Assembly (NCBI GenBank): GCA_963691705.1 | Contig: OY829542.1 | Span: 28,010,579 to 28,074,578 of the forward strand | DNA length: 64,000 nucleotides | DNA from: Viola odorata | Lineage: Eukaryota; Streptophyta; Magnoliopsida; Malpighiales; Violaceae | Reading direction: 5' to 3' | Shown: positions 21,710 through 32,640 of the stretch, piece by piece | How positions within the stretch are numbered: position 1 is the first letter of the stretch | Layout: each line of letters opens with the position of its first letter | Notes under the pieces: generated by a model | Told to the model about the DNA's origin: nothing | Database searches by the model: none | Seen by the model: the letters and a program-made list of their open reading frames with translations, nothing else | Position numbers and translations under genes: made by a program

Positions 21710-23408
21710 TTACAAAAAATAAAAGCCCAAAACTTTAAGGTTCATGAGACAAGGGCAAAAATAGACGACGCTTGAGCGACAAACAGAGCGATAACGCTCG
21801 GTGTAAGCCGACCCTACAAATTTCCCCGACTCTTGTATCCCTTCACCTTGGCCTGGCGGGAAACCCTCGTCTGTGAGATGCACGAACTGCTTCAGGAAAG
21901 CGGCAGAAATGACATCACCGCGGTACACCTCTTCTCCATGAATCTCTGAGAAGCAGTTGGACATGATAGCGGCAGTGCTCTCAACGTAGCACATGTATTT
22001 TTCTGCTGTCTCTCCCTCTAGTGCTATTTTCTCTGCCACCAACGCTGCCTTTTCCTCTTCCATCGCAGCAATCCTGGTTTTCTCAGCGGACGCCTGCTCT
22101 TGCGCCTCTCTCTATTCCTTCCGGGCCATCGTTAAGGCCAGCAGTAAATTCTGGTGCTCCTTCAATAACCTCTCTTTCTCCTCTTTCTCTTTAGAGAGTT
22201 CATCTAAAGAGGCCGAAAGGGTGGCGACCTTGCGCGACATGTGCTCCTCCCAGTAATGAAATTCAGAGAAACAAGTAAAGAGCTTGGAGCGCACTGAACT
22301 CACCTACGCGTCCGCGGGTCGAGAGAGGAAGGCTTCCCGCTCTTCGGGGGACGTCAACGCATGGGCAGCCAAAAGAGAAGAAACTTTGATGGAACTGTCC
22401 CCCCGACAGCCGCGAACCCTAAACTACGCAATTTGGTCAAGTCAACCTGATGAGTGATAGGATCGGACTCACCCATCGAGCTCAGGTCGGCCATGAGGTG
22501 AGGCGCGACAACCCCTCCCTCGAAGTGCCGAAGCATTGGGGCCCCAGAAGGAATAAAAACCATGGTAGGGGGAGATGGAGGCTGGCGAGAAGAAGTACCC
22601 TCGTGAAGTTCGAAGGAACCATGAGGTGAGAAACCAGACAGATCTTCACTAAAACCCAAGCCGCTGGAAAAGGGTTCGAAGGGCCCTGAACCGCTAAGGC
22701 CCCCCGAGAAAGTCAGAAGATTGATCCTCAGAAGGCATCATGGAATCAACAGTGACATATTGTCCCTCCCCGATATTAGCGTGACCCGTCAGCGGGCTCG
22801 CGACCCCCGCGTCAGAACACGCCCTCTTCGCAGGACGAGCCAGTATGTGGCTCAAGTTCATACTGTTTGATGGGGAGACGAGAGTGGAAGCAGTAGTGGC
22901 ATCCTGCAGAAGGAAACGAAACGAGGGATAAGAGAATAAAAGAAAATGCAAAAATGGCGTTAAAAGGTAAGGGGTGAGATAACATTTATAAAAGAAACAC
23001 TTACCGCAACGATGTCGGTAACAGGCATTTCAGAGGAAGCTGCCGTCCTAGAGGAGGAGGCCTGAACAGGGTAGGCGGCAACAGACACGACATGAGTGAG
23101 AGCGACAATGCTTCTCGTCCTTTTCTTTTTCTTTCCTTTTGGGGGAGCCCTAGAGGAGGAGGCCTGAATAGGGTAGGCGGTAACAGACACGACAGGAACA
23201 CCCAAAGGAATAGTAGCAGATTCCTCACCAACTAGGGAAGAAGACGCCTGAACGAGACTCGCGGTAGCGACAGGTGGCACAGTCGGATTAACCGCAGTTG
23301 TAGCAGCAGCAGTGACAGCGACAACAATAGCCTCTTCTTTTTCCTTCCTTTGTTGAGCCCTTCTTAACCGTTTCCTGACGCTCTCGGGTTTCCGGTTGGG
23401 ATCGGTCG
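21710..23408 (-). pseudogene. Tat-R antisense ORF (homolog of Tat-L antisense ORF 2)
   Basis: On the - strand a GT-AG intron acceptor (ATTATGCAG, preceded by GTACTAACGCTAAC as in Tat-L) opens exon 2 at 23408. Exon 2 (23408-23005) encodes a basic tract (KRLRRAQQRKEKEE) and Ala/Val/Ser repeats (YPIQASSSR, YPVQASSSR). A second intron fits at 23004-22904. Exon 3 encodes a Ser/Pro linker and a coiled coil (SKEKEEKERLLKEHQN, then MEEEKAALVAEKIALEGE). The frame breaks near 22690, 22310 and 22110. Exon 1 is absent: the intron runs into unrelated sequence at about 23460. The protein role is unknown. Confidence 0.65.
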
Positions 23409-23530
23409 CTGCATAATCATGAAATAACGTTAGCGTTAGTACAAACTGCGACAAAGAAGAAAAGAGATAGCTTCACAGAACCAGGACACGCCAAGTATGC
23501 TGATCGAGATCCCAGGAGAACACACATCTA
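23409..23530. other. Junction between Tat-R and the Ogre-like element
   Basis: Intron-like sequence of the Tat-R antisense ORF fades at about 23460-23475 and is replaced by sequence with no match to either Tat element. No LTR end or duplication marks the join, so a deletion or recombination is more likely than a clean insertion. Confidence 0.4.
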
Positions 23531-23828
23531 TCATTGTTATGCTTCTTAACCAAGTTGAGAAACTACTTGCAAGGGCACTAGGTGATAGTAACTATCCTGA
23601 TGGTAAAATTTTCTGAGGAGGTTCACTCCAATACTGGTAAGAGGAGGGTTCCTCTATCTCGCTGAGCATCGTTCAGGTAACCATGGTATGATTCAAGTTC
23701 CCTGAATATGTGTAGTAGGAGCGACGAGGTCGGCGCAAGGTGCTGCCGCGGAAATATAAATGTGAACTCCACTCGGGCACTACTGCCCACTGGGATGATG
23801 ATAGAGAAATGTAGATTGAGATCCGGGT

Positions 23829-23912
23829 GGGGACACCGCAAAAATTCAGACGTTGATGCAGAAATGAGATACGAGCGGGGACACCGCAAAATTTGGACGT
23901 TGGTGTAGATTA
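23829..23912. repeat. Two-copy direct repeat, about 50-60 bp
   Basis: GGGGACACCGCAAAA followed by TTCAGACGTTGATG recurs about 49 bases later with small changes (TTGGACGTTGGTG). It lies just beyond the end of the NRPE1-like homology. Confidence 0.6.
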
Positions 23913-23929
23913 CATAGCAAGGAAGAAAC

Positions 23930-24320
23930 AATTTTAAATCTTTCCTGATTCGTTCCTTGACTGCCCTGGGTAAGGAGAAATCTTCTAGGCTGACAATAGC
24001 CAAATGCTGACTGGACAATTTATCCAAGAGGTATGACTTGAACATCATCTTGAGTGATGGAAGAGAATCTTTGTCTAGTTGGAGATTCAGATTGCCACTG
24101 TGGGAGCTAACCAATTGTTTCTTTAGAGAGAAGCTCCAACACTTCGGCTTTTGCAGTAAGGGATTGCGGATAAAATAAGTGAATGCAATCACCATTAAAG
24201 TCAGCACTTAGTGGCCCATATATTAGAGGATAGACCTTCCCAGTATGGTCATCGTGCCTATATACGGAGAGAACTCGTGGGGAATGGTCGTGCGTGATCA
24301 AATTCAAAGCATGAAAGATT
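23930..24320 (-). pseudogene. NRPE1: Fragment resembling RNA polymerase V largest subunit
   Basis: On the - strand the translation reads LSVYRHDDHTGKVYPLIYGP, then LSADFNGDCIHLFYPQSL, then KAEVLELLS, then KQLVSSHSGNLNLQL, DSLPSLKMMF, and finally VSLEDFSLPRAVKERIRKDL. These are the blocks around the catalytic Asp motif of the largest subunit of plant polymerase V, which makes scaffold RNA in RNA-directed DNA methylation. The HLFYPQSL and SSHSGNLNLQL blocks fit NRPE1 better than NRPD1 or polymerase II, which has NADFDGD followed by MNMHVPQS. The catalytic DFDGD is changed to DFNGD. There is a frame change near 24115, and the QHLA block runs straight into the SLEDFSLP block, which implies an internal deletion. 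It sits in the Ogre-like leader, so it looks captured and dead. Confidence 0.75.
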
Positions 24321-25773
24321 TGACCACGGTTTGAATTTTTGAGTTCGTAGTTGGGAGCAACGCAGGGCGTAAATATCATTTTCACAGAACAAAAACGCAT
24401 TGAGTGTGTGATCGTGGTCCTTCTGATGTTCACTGCATGCCCCCAAGTTTATCTCTTCCAACTCTTCCTGATGAGGAGCTTTCGTGGATTCTTGGATTTG
24501 TGAACTGAGTAAACTGGCCCTGAGATGGGTGGGAATACTAGGATCCTCAGTGGATTTGATCTTTGCTAAGCTCAAAAGTGGGATTAGCCAGTGGAGGATT
24601 TAAGAGGTGCTTCACTTGGAATGTTTGTACTTTGTCTAAATACAGTGCTCGTGGCCCAAAATGGATCACTCAATGCTAACAAACCAGACGCTAGCGTGAT
24701 CACGCTAGCCACTGCCAAAACAATCGTCAAAAATCATAGTCTCCAGTGAACTTGCCGAAGATATGAGGGAAGCTTTTATTCATTCCCAAGGCATGGAGGG
24801 ATGCTCATTCAAGAGCCGGTAAGAGGAGGATTCTTTTGTCTCGCTGAGTAGCGATGGACTGACGCAAAAGGTAGGATGGACATAGAAAGCTCCTTGTTGC
24901 GAATTATCACTCTCTATGCTTTGGCCCTAGTAAAAATGTGCTCAAACATTGATGTTCCCTGACACCTTCTTATGATCGTCTTTTCACTTGCTTGCCCCCA
25001 AGTTTATAAGTCTTATTGCACTTGAAATAAAGAGGGAATTTAGATAGTAAGTCCCAAAGAAAAGATATCCTAAAATCCTGAATTTAAACATTAAAACTTA
25101 ACAAAAATAGAAATATTGAAAAGAAAACGTGGGTTGCCTCCCACGAAGCACCATTGTTTATAGTCATAGGATCGACTAATGTACAACTTCCCTTCATACC
25201 TCTGTTCTATAAGTAGGAAAGAAAAGAAACTAATCAGTAGCATCTAAATTCAGGATAGACTGAAAATTAGAATAATGATTTAACAAAAGCAATAACATGG
25301 ACGAAATTTAATAATTTAAAAGAGTAGAATATGGAAAACAATGGCAATAATGAAACAAATATGCATATAATCAAGATGCACATGCTAGGGCTCTGACTTC
25401 AACTATTTCTAACTGGCTGAAAAGCTCTCGGACGATACCGTAAAATTGGTCCCTCAGTAAATGAATATGAGAGCGTCAACCGACCCCTTAGAGGAATCGT
25501 GCCACTTTTCAATCCATTTAGGGGTTCGAGTTCGAGTTAGGGTTCGTGAAAACTACCCAGGACACGTATCCCGAGGCCTCACTACTACCAATCCTAATCT
25601 TATTTGGAAAATGGCCTGGCTGTAGGGCATTATGCGTGAAATGCGTATGACAGTTTATCAAAGCGAGTAACAAATAACAATAACGAAAATAATTTATTAA
25701 AGCAAGTAAATAATAATAATAAAAAAACAAACACCTCAAAAATAAAAAAAAAACCGGCTCTGACCCTATACGT

Positions 25774-25790
25774 CCCCAGTGAAGTCGCCA
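25774..25790 (-). other. tRNA-Arg type primer-binding site
   Basis: The + strand reads CCCCAGTGAAGTCGCCA, matching the 3' end of a plant tRNA-Arg (CCCCAGTGGAGTCG plus CCA) with one G-to-A difference. It lies three bases inside LTR-A. A tRNA-Arg primer is characteristic of Ogre elements. Confidence 0.75.
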
Positions 25791-25793
25791 AAC

Positions 25794-26290
25794 TGTCGCA
25801 CCCCCATTTCAATTTTACGCGAGCTGGTTCGGGACGAATGCGGAGCATAAAAGGATGCCTCGCATAATGCAATGAAATCACCACCCTATTTATTTCTAGG
25901 TTCAGGGAACCTAAAGTCATGGCATAAAAATAAAAAGCGAAGGCAAAAAGGGTGGTTCGGGGTCGTATTATAGACTTGGGAAGGTGTTAGGCACTCGAGT
26001 CTCATTCTAAAAAAGGTTACCCGTAAAAAGAGAGAGGTGTTTAAATAAAACATTTAAAAACAAGTAATTGGCCCTCAGAGGAATCGCCGCTTTAGTATTT
26101 TACGTTGGGTCGGGACTGTTCGGGACTGATTTTTTCATTTAACGGGATCGTTAAAGTTTTTTACTAAAGCGGGCGCCCTTTTTGTTATCATCGGGCCATG
26201 CATGATTAAATTTTAATTACTAAGTGATCTATCATGCAGAACTAACAAAGTACCGATTAATGAATGTGGAAAACTCTAGGTGTGGGATCG
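25794..26290 (-). repeat. LTR-A copy, 3' part of the 5' LTR of the Ogre-like element
   Basis: The + strand begins TGTCGCACCCCC and matches the reverse complement of 1-492 over its length, including GGTCGTATTATAGACTTGGG and GGGCCATGCATGATT. On the - strand the LTR ends here and the primer site follows. The upstream end of the LTR, to the right, could not be placed. Confidence 0.75.
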
Positions 26291-27199
26291 AAGCCACCAA
26301 AATACATGCATTAATACGAACGGAAATAAAAGCAATTAATTTCATGGAATTCAAAATGAGTGATTTAAACATGTTATTCATGTGAGATTGATTTTAATTT
26401 TGACGATTCTGAATAATCATGCATACGAACATGTATATATGTACGGAAAGCGTTGAATAAATAAAAAGGGGTAAACAAGTGTACTTATGTGCGTGTATTT
26501 GCTTTTACCCTACAAAGTTGATATTAGTGATAGTTCGAATGATAATAAATAATACATAAGCATATAAACATTTATTTAATTTTAAACATGTAAATAACTA
26601 ATTAATTAAATGATTGATGATTATTTTCATATGTTTTTCCCATTTAAATCATGGCTAATTGATGAAGAACACTATGCAAATCACGTCAATCTGTCTTCTT
26701 TTGTAGATGTTCTTGGATGGGTGAAGGAAGTAGAGAAACACCAGCTTTTTGGGCTTGTACCAGACATACGAGTAATCTTGGGCACAGTCTAGGCCAAGAT
26801 TGCCAAGCGAGATGCGTGCTGAGCGTAGACTCGAGGAATTGCTGTGGTGTGGATGACAGCTGGATTTGTGCTAGAGGAAATAAGAGAAAAGCTATCTCTG
26901 GAGCGAAAATCAGACAAATGAGCAAATCTTAGCTAAGGCAGTGGCTAAGATTGACGAAAGCGCTAAAGACAGACGTGATGAGATAGGAGTAACGGGATTT
27001 TGAGCTAAAAGAGTGGATTTGACACTTGGAGACAGATAGAGAAGATCAGTCGTGATCCAAGATTGCATCCTTTTAGGGATTATCCTATCTGAACAAACAA
27101 ATCAAATATTTATTTATTTTGAATTTGAAACAATTTAAATTTGTAATAATTAGAATTTTGAATGAGTTGGAGTTGGAGTAGGACGACTTGGCAGCATAT
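26291..27199. other. AT-rich region, probably more LTR sequence
   Basis: About 900 bases between the recognised LTR-A part and the Athila-like LTR end. No ORF matches a known family. It may hold the upstream part of LTR-A and the start of the Athila-like LTR, but I could not find either boundary. Confidence 0.35.
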
Positions 27200-28235
27200 T
27201 TATTAGTTGCAGGTCTCTAACTCTCGACATCATCTCTTTCCTGGGTTAAAAAACGCTTTGCTCTGCAATTATTCCAATTCGAAAAATTGCAGATTTAATT
27301 CCAATTTTATGTTCTACAATTATTTATCTTCTTCCATGATTATGTCCCGTAGCTAAACCCCAAATTCTTGGTAAGGGTTGAGTGAGTGTTCTTATGTATT
27401 CGTGAGACCAAATCGACCTTAACAACCTCTCCATTGTAATCAATCCAAGCTCTAGTTCAACAAACCGGTCTCCATTAGAGTCAAGACTTAGCCACTCTTA
27501 GGTTTTTATGAGAGATTTGTAGCAAGTCACGAAAGGGACGAGTTGAAACCGGAGTGGCGCAAGTAGGCAGCTAGCTTCGCTGAGGCTAGTGGGTTTGGAG
27601 TGGTATAGGCCTAACCAGACTGACAATCTAGGGCTCCGACTAGGGAGTAGCTTGGCCTAGACTCTGTCTTTCCCTGCACCATTGAGAAAACGCATGCGAC
27701 TCAAGCCAGCAGCCAATTTGGATAAACCCTTTAACCAACAAGGTGTTCGTTGGCTAGGATCACTAGGAGAGGGAGTTCCCGCCGAGTGATTTCAAGAGGA
27801 GGAAAGTAGGATTGGAAAGGAGCACCTCCCAATCTATAACAACGTTACAAAGGAGGAGGTGAATACCTATGAGTCAATGATCGAATTATAAGAACTGCGC
27901 TCACGAACTCACCCTTACCAGAAGTTTCTCATTACCAGTTTACAGCCAGTCTTAACCACCAATCTTAGCTAAGATTCATTCTTACCTAATATTATCTTTT
28001 TCAATTATTTTTCTCTTGTTCCTTTTAATTGCTTTGTTTATCTTAACTGCAGAACAAAACCACTCAACTCCAGTGACGAGGAAGTCAAGCCAGAACTACA
28101 AACCCCCAACAAGGTCTCCGAGGACGAACCTCTTACCACGATCTACAAGTCCTTTGTGGACAGTGTTAAGTTGTATTCTTAACCCGTTTTTACATTAGTA
28201 ATTACAACTAAATTTTAGCCCTCGACTAGCAATCA
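27200..28235 (+). repeat. 3' part of an Athila-like LTR
   Basis: The stretch ends CGACTAGCAATCA, five bases before a tRNA-Asp type primer site. It carries CCGTAGCTAAACCCC with following GGTTGAGTG, similar to the conserved part of Athila LTRs. The left edge is arbitrary. The internal region is lost after about 28470, where E2 begins. Confidence 0.5.
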
Positions 28236-28240
28236 AATTT

Positions 28241-28258
28241 TAGCGCTGTTGCCGGGGA
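28241..28258 (+). other. tRNA-Asp type primer-binding site
   Basis: TAGCGCTGTTGCCGGGGA differs from the canonical TGGCGCCGTTGCCGGGGA (complement of the plant tRNA-Asp 3' end) at two positions, one G to A and one C to T. This site is typical of Athila elements. Confidence 0.75.
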
Positions 28259-28473
28259 TCTAACAGTGTTTTGTAGTTCTATTTTTATTTTTGTTTCTGC
28301 AGTTGGTTCACGGATAAATTTTAGCTAGACAGTGATCTTGGCCAAGACAGTAGGCCAAACAGAAAAATCATGCTCCATAATTCTATCCCTCATAATTTGA
28401 ATGCATTTAATGTTGAGCATAAATTATTTGAAATATCTAACATGCTTCTAAATCTCTCTGCAAGGTACAACTA

Positions 28474-28601
28474 GGGAGGGATGCGCGACTGTGTCATGGT
28501 TTGGCCGACTAACCCGTGAGGACCGTGCGAGGAAGACAGGCCATGCGGGAGGCCTTTCTCGTGAAATCTGTAAGGGCACTGGTGGGTCCATACTCATAGC
28601 A
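28474..28601 (-). repeat. Truncated 3' LTR of E2
   Basis: About 128 bp nearly identical to 31650-31776, including CGCGACTGTGTCATGGTTTG. The rest is deleted; the join to Athila-like leader sequence is at about 28474. Confidence 0.8.
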
Positions 28602-28603
28602 TC

Positions 28604-29689
28604 CTATCCATCTTTGAGGAGATTCATCCTCGAATCTACACCGTGGATAGGGAAATGCGATGGAGCAACCAACCCAAAAGAGACCGAAGAAAGAAAGGAG
28701 CATGCGCGGTCTCTACAAGAAGCCAATGGAGTGATGGAAGAGATCCTATCAAAGTACGAGGTCATGTAGCCAAGAGGAGGAACCGACGAAGGAAAAGAAG
28801 ATGCGCGGCTAATATGGTCAAGTCCAAGGAGGAATGGGTCCGAAAAGTAATGTGTAGGTACCGCCGGAATGATGGAGAACTTGCTGCCTATATGCTCAAA
28901 TTGGCGTTGCAAGCCAAGATAAAGAAGAGCTCTCACATGGCAGGCTATAGAAAATCCACAAATCTTTCTAGCACTCCCACTGTTTCTATCCTCTACATGA
29001 GTATCGCCACTCGGAATTTCATCCAAAACGTCCATCTCCGCATCACATGGGACATCTCCCTCACCAAGGGGTGGTACAACCAGCATCTCATCCTCAATTG
29101 GATCAAAAATATCATCAATAGAGTGCCAATCAGGAGGGCAAATCCTATCCTCACCGATCGGTGGAAGTGTGGCAACTTGCGGCGGGTAATATGGAAGTGC
29201 GGGTGGAGGTGCAGTTACTCTCGCTGTCAAGGTGGCCATGGCAACCATAAGATCCTTCAGCTGAGTTTTGAAATCAGCCACTTCAACTGTGAGAGAAACA
29301 AAGGCCATGTTTTCTGCCATGCTCGCTGTAAGGGGCGTCGTACTTGACTCAAGAGCGGGAAGCCTAACTGAGCTCTCAACTACACCATGCTCACCCAAGT
29401 GCTCAATATGATGCTCATGGTCATAGGAATATTGAGGAGGCCGGTGGACATAGCTTGTAGGCTGCACATTATAATAAAATGAGGAGTGGTACGGAGGCGC
29501 AACTCTAGAGGCCGGCGGGACATAGGGGCGTTGAGGAGGCCGATGGGCATATACACTAGGAGTGGAGCCATGGCCAAGACTTTGGTAGGATGCGGAACCT
29601 AAGACATGGCTTGGAGAGGAGGCAGTCGTGGTGTTGAAGTCCTCATCCCAATAGGGCCCAACATTCGCATAATAATAAGACATAGGCAA
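28604..29689 (-). CDS. E2 Tyr/Pro-rich protein of unknown function
   Basis: 361 codons. The N-terminal half is rich in Tyr, Ser, His and Pro, with HRPPQRPYVPPASRVAPP near residue 48 and HRPPQYSYDHEHH near residue 82. The middle is a Leu/Val/Ala-rich helix (MAENMAFVSLTVEVADFKTQ). The C-terminal half has acidic patches (DEMLVVPPLGEGDVP, GDTHVEDRNSG) and FSDPFLLGLDHISRASS. It ends DSRMNLLKDG, running into the purine tract. E6 encodes the same layout. The N-terminal composition resembles the variable N-terminus of some Gypsy gag proteins, but there is no gag core or zinc knuckle. I do not recognise the family. The full-length open frame is notable among so many broken ORFs. Confidence 0.6.
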   Translation of the reverse strand: MPMSYYYANVGPYWDEDFNTTTASSPSHVLGSASYQSLGHGSTPSVYAHRPPQRPYVPPASRVAPPYHSSFYYNVQPTSYVHRPPQYSYDHEHHIEHLGEHGVVESSVRLPALESSTTPLTASMAENMAFVSLTVEVADFKTQLKDLMVAMATLTARVTAPPPALPYYPPQVATLPPIGEDRICPPDWHSIDDIFDPIEDEMLVVPPLGEGDVPCDAEMDVLDEIPSGDTHVEDRNSGSARKICGFSIACHVRALLYLGLQRQFEHIGSKFSIIPAVPTHYFSDPFLLGLDHISRASSFPSSVPPLGYMTSYFDRISSITPLASCRDRACSFLSSVSFGLVAPSHFPIHGVDSRMNLLKDG

Positions 29690-31027
29690 AGGTACCTACA
29701 AAAAGAAAGCAAAATAGAATTGCTATATACACATATTAGTCACTCCCTTGCGTGTTTCACTCGTATTTAACTCCTCTCTAATAATCTCACAACCTCACAC
29801 ACTTGTATCTTCACACACAATCCACCAACAATGACTCTAAGACTCAAAGAAGGCACACGGAATGCAAAGAAAACAAGGCTAGAAAGAAAAGTAGAGATGG
29901 CCGAATTATTGTTCAAGGAATTGATTACTTTGAACACCAATAAGGTCGAGATTAGATAGATGTAGGAAACAAGGCACGAAAACTCAAGACACTTCAAGGA
30001 AAATGCTAGCTTAAATAGACAACTCAAGAAGAAAAGAAAAGGAGCGAAAATGAAAACACAAAAGTGAATGCACAAAAAATTACCGAACTTGTGTTCTTCC
30101 AACAATGACACTTAAAAAAAATGTAATTCACTTCACAAGCATACACACTAGTAGTCTCTTGCTTATGACTCAATTAATTTTTTTTCCTTTTGATTTTGAG
30201 GAACTTGATTACTTTTTTTTTTTGATTGATCTTTGTTTTAGTTCCTTTCTCTTTTCTTTTCTGTTTTTGAATTGAGTGAAGGGAGCTCACTTGTATGACA
30301 TGTATTTTTGAAACAAGAAGTGAAAGACAAGTAGTTTTGCAATTGAAATTTTCTCACTAAATGCCAAAAGTGTGAATGAATGACACGTAGTGCAAGTGTG
30401 TATGACAAGAGGTTTTTGCAAGGTGTGACATGTAGTCTCCAAGGTGTTTGACAAGCAAGTGGGGAGCTAAAGGCCGGCTATGTGAGGCAAAGAAGAGTGG
30501 TGAGCAAGCTGAAATGCTTGGCTCACAATGAGTGTGAAATACTTGGCTCACAATGAGAGATGTGGCAGCCTAGGAGGCGAGCACAAAAATGAGATAACTA
30601 GCTACCAAAGAAGCAAGTCCACATGGCTCTCATGGCTCATCATAGGAAGCTCCAATCACTGCAGCAATTCACACTTAAAGAAGATGAAAATTCGTCCTCT
30701 TAGATGCACATAAACACACAAAATTTCAGCAATTGTGTTTAAGCAAAATCAGCACACTAGAAGACAATTTTTTTGTCAAGAACACAAAAGTTTCAAATGA
30801 AGATTAATTGAATCCTATGGTAGGAAACAATGTATAATCCGTGGAAATGAAGTTTGAAGGTGTTTGAACCGTGGAAACTCGATGAAAATAAGTTTTAGCA
30901 ATTTAGTGGAACGACCATGAAAATGGGAAAAAATAGAAATTTTTTTAGCACGAAAGATAGATGTTCTACGGTAGAGGAGATGATTCTAACCGTAGAAATG
31001 GAGTTTACCAACCTAGAAGACAGCTTG
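29690..31027 (-). other. E2 leader with short repeated motif
   Basis: The 1.3-kb untranslated leader resembles those of E5 and E6. On the - strand it carries five or six copies of CTTGTCATACAC or close variants between 30455 and 30290. No ORF is supported. Confidence 0.6.
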
Positions 31028-31043
31028 GAGCTCCGCTACCACT
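31028..31043 (-). other. Primer-binding site of E2
   Basis: The - strand reads AGTGGTAGCGGAGCTC, the same as E5 and close to E3 and the Copia element. It differs at two bases from the common initiator tRNA-Met site TGGTATCAGAGC. Confidence 0.65.
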
Positions 31044-31776
31044 TAATAAGATCTGCGTTGCAAATGGAGGATGAATCCGTGAGGAGAAGGGAACAAGGAT
31101 CTAGTCTTCTTTGAGAGGTGGTAAAGACAAGGATGTTCGGTGGATTGATGGATGATTCAAGGCATTTAATGGAGAAGATAACGTCGCAAGAAGGTTGCGG
31201 ATGGTGCAGCGGACTTATGGATGAAATGGAAGGTATTTTGATGAACAACAATAAGTAGAACTTCAATATCCAACAAACCCTCTCTAGACTAGCTAGAGCA
31301 ACCTTGTTACAAAATAATGAAGGATCTCTAAATCAACTATCAACCCTTACTTGAACTCTAAAGAACAACTCAGCTGTTTGGAGGAAGATGAAGTGTGACT
31401 CTTAAGGAGCCTTAACCCTAATTCCTAAGCTAAATGGTCTTGGAAGGAGATAACTCAATAAAATAAAAGACAAGTACTGAAATGAACCATTCAACACTTT
31501 AAATACATTAGCTAATTACAAAGGGGAAAATACCCCAATACCCTTAACAAAGGGCCTTGGGCAGCTTGGTCCTGGCGGGCTTGGAGATGGGCCGTGAAGG
31601 CTAGGCCAGCAAGCACATAAGCTAGGCTGATGCGCTTATGGCTTGCTAGGGCTGGACGCGCGACTGTGTCATGGTTTGGCCGACCAACCCGTGAGGACCG
31701 TGCGAGGAAGATAGGCCACGCGGGAGGCCTTTCCCGTGAAATCTGTGCGGGCACTGGTGGGTCCATGCTCGTATCA
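31044..31776 (-). repeat. 5' LTR of E2 (733 bp)
   Basis: On the - strand it begins TGATACGAGCATGGACCC and ends CTTATTA, then the primer site. An imperfect long hairpin lies at 31608-31647 (AGCAAGC and ATAAGC arms). Confidence 0.75.
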
Positions 31777-32448
31777 CAAAACTAAGCAATTAAAGTAGTA
31801 AACAATTAAATTGAGGCAAGAACAACAATTCTAAATTGAAAATAAAGCAATTAAAGAAAGTTTAAAGCATAAACGAAATTAATTAAAAAAATAAGGAGGA
31901 AGCTCACTTTGATTGCTGCTACTGGAGAGAGTGAGAAAATGGAGAGTGAGAGTGAATTTTGGTGCCCTTTCCTTGTTGTCTTGAGCTGGGTATTTATAGA
32001 GAAAGCTTGGAGTCGCTTGAGAGCTTGTGTGGCTGAGGAAAAATGGAAGGTTTGGAAGCAAGGTGACAAGGCGTAGTGATGATGACCAAACGTCGACGAG
32101 AGTGAGAAGTGATACGCCATTAATGGCTGATGGTAAGCTTGTGGTGACTATAGCTAGTTGTTATGATGATTAAACGTCGACGAGGGGTGAGGTAGGGATA
32201 TTTTGGAGTCTGTTGTGCCAAGAACATGACGAAGAAGAAAGGTGCATCACTTTGAATTATCTTGACCGTTGATCTTGGTTGACTTTTGCTTGGTCAACAG
32301 ATCAACAGTGGATGATGAAGGGCCTGCACAGTTCATTTATTTGGTTCGAGCAAACGGTATGAGCGAACTCGTTCGAAATGAATAAAAACCCAAACCAAAA
32401 TATACTAGAATATGTGACAAGATAAATAGTAGACAGTAAACAAAGAAA
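31777..32448. other. Flank between E2 and a degenerate direct repeat
   Basis: About 670 bases, mixed AT content, with two similar stretches around AACGTCGACGAG (32089 and 32166). No supported gene. Confidence 0.4.
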
Positions 32449-32640
32449 AAGTTCAACTTATGGTTAGAGTATATTCGCCCGAAACCGATAAAAGTTTGAA
32501 CGAAAAATAAATGCTATAGCAAAGTGAATTGAACAAAACAAAATGAGATGACGCGAAACAAAATAATAGTAGATAAGTTCGATCTATGGCCCGAGGAATC
32601 TCGCTCGGGACCGATAGAAGTTCGAACGGAAAGACAGTAA
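32449..32640. repeat. Two-copy degenerate direct repeat, about 125 bp apart
   Basis: AAGTTCAACTTATGG...CCCGAAACCGATAAAAG is followed by AAGTTCGATCTATGG...CTCGGGACCGATAGAAG. It looks like repeated promoter-type sequence of an old LTR, but no element is identified. Confidence 0.55.

Larger units (their letters stand above)
14024..23470 (+). mobile_element. Tat-lineage Ty3/Gypsy LTR retrotransposon (Tat-R), 3' end lost
   Basis: Order on the + strand: 5' LTR 14024-14560, primer site, short ORF, gag, protease, reverse transcriptase, RNase H, second RNase H, integrase (to 20490), tandem array, antisense ORF. No second TGATAACAACC LTR is found, and homology to the antisense ORF stops at about 23460, where unrelated Ogre-like sequence begins. 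The element is therefore truncated at its 3' side. Several stops and frameshifts break gag-pol. Confidence 0.88.
23531..25793 (-). mobile_element. Internal 5' region of an Ogre-like LTR element
   Basis: On the - strand this follows LTR-A and a tRNA-Arg type primer site (25790-25774). Downstream are A/T-rich leader sequence, GTGGGAGGCAACCCAC (palindromic, 25144-25129), two ACTTGGGGGCA motifs, and the NRPE1-like fragment. No gag or pol is seen before the junction with Tat-R, so only the leader side is left. Two decayed copies of a motif ending CCTCCTCTTACC occur near 23640 and 24825. Confidence 0.55.
28474..31776 (-). mobile_element. E2, non-autonomous LTR element with a Tyr/Pro-rich ORF
   Basis: On the - strand: 5' LTR 31776-31044 (begins TGATACGAGCATGG), primer site, 1.3-kb leader, one ORF (29689-28604), a purine tract, and a 3' LTR of which only about 128 bases remain (28601-28474). 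The homologous LTR starts (31776 and 28601) share about 120 bp. No gag core, protease or pol domain is present. E6 (60370-63072) is a second, truncated member. Confidence 0.75.

Noticed and set aside
26610..26932. Small ORFs between LTR-A and the Athila-like LTR
   Set aside because: Short, not conserved elsewhere in the window and without recognisable motifs.
28643..29347. 234-codon + strand ORF opposite the E2 protein
   Set aside because: Shadow of the - strand ORF; composition follows the reverse complement and there is no counterpart in E6.
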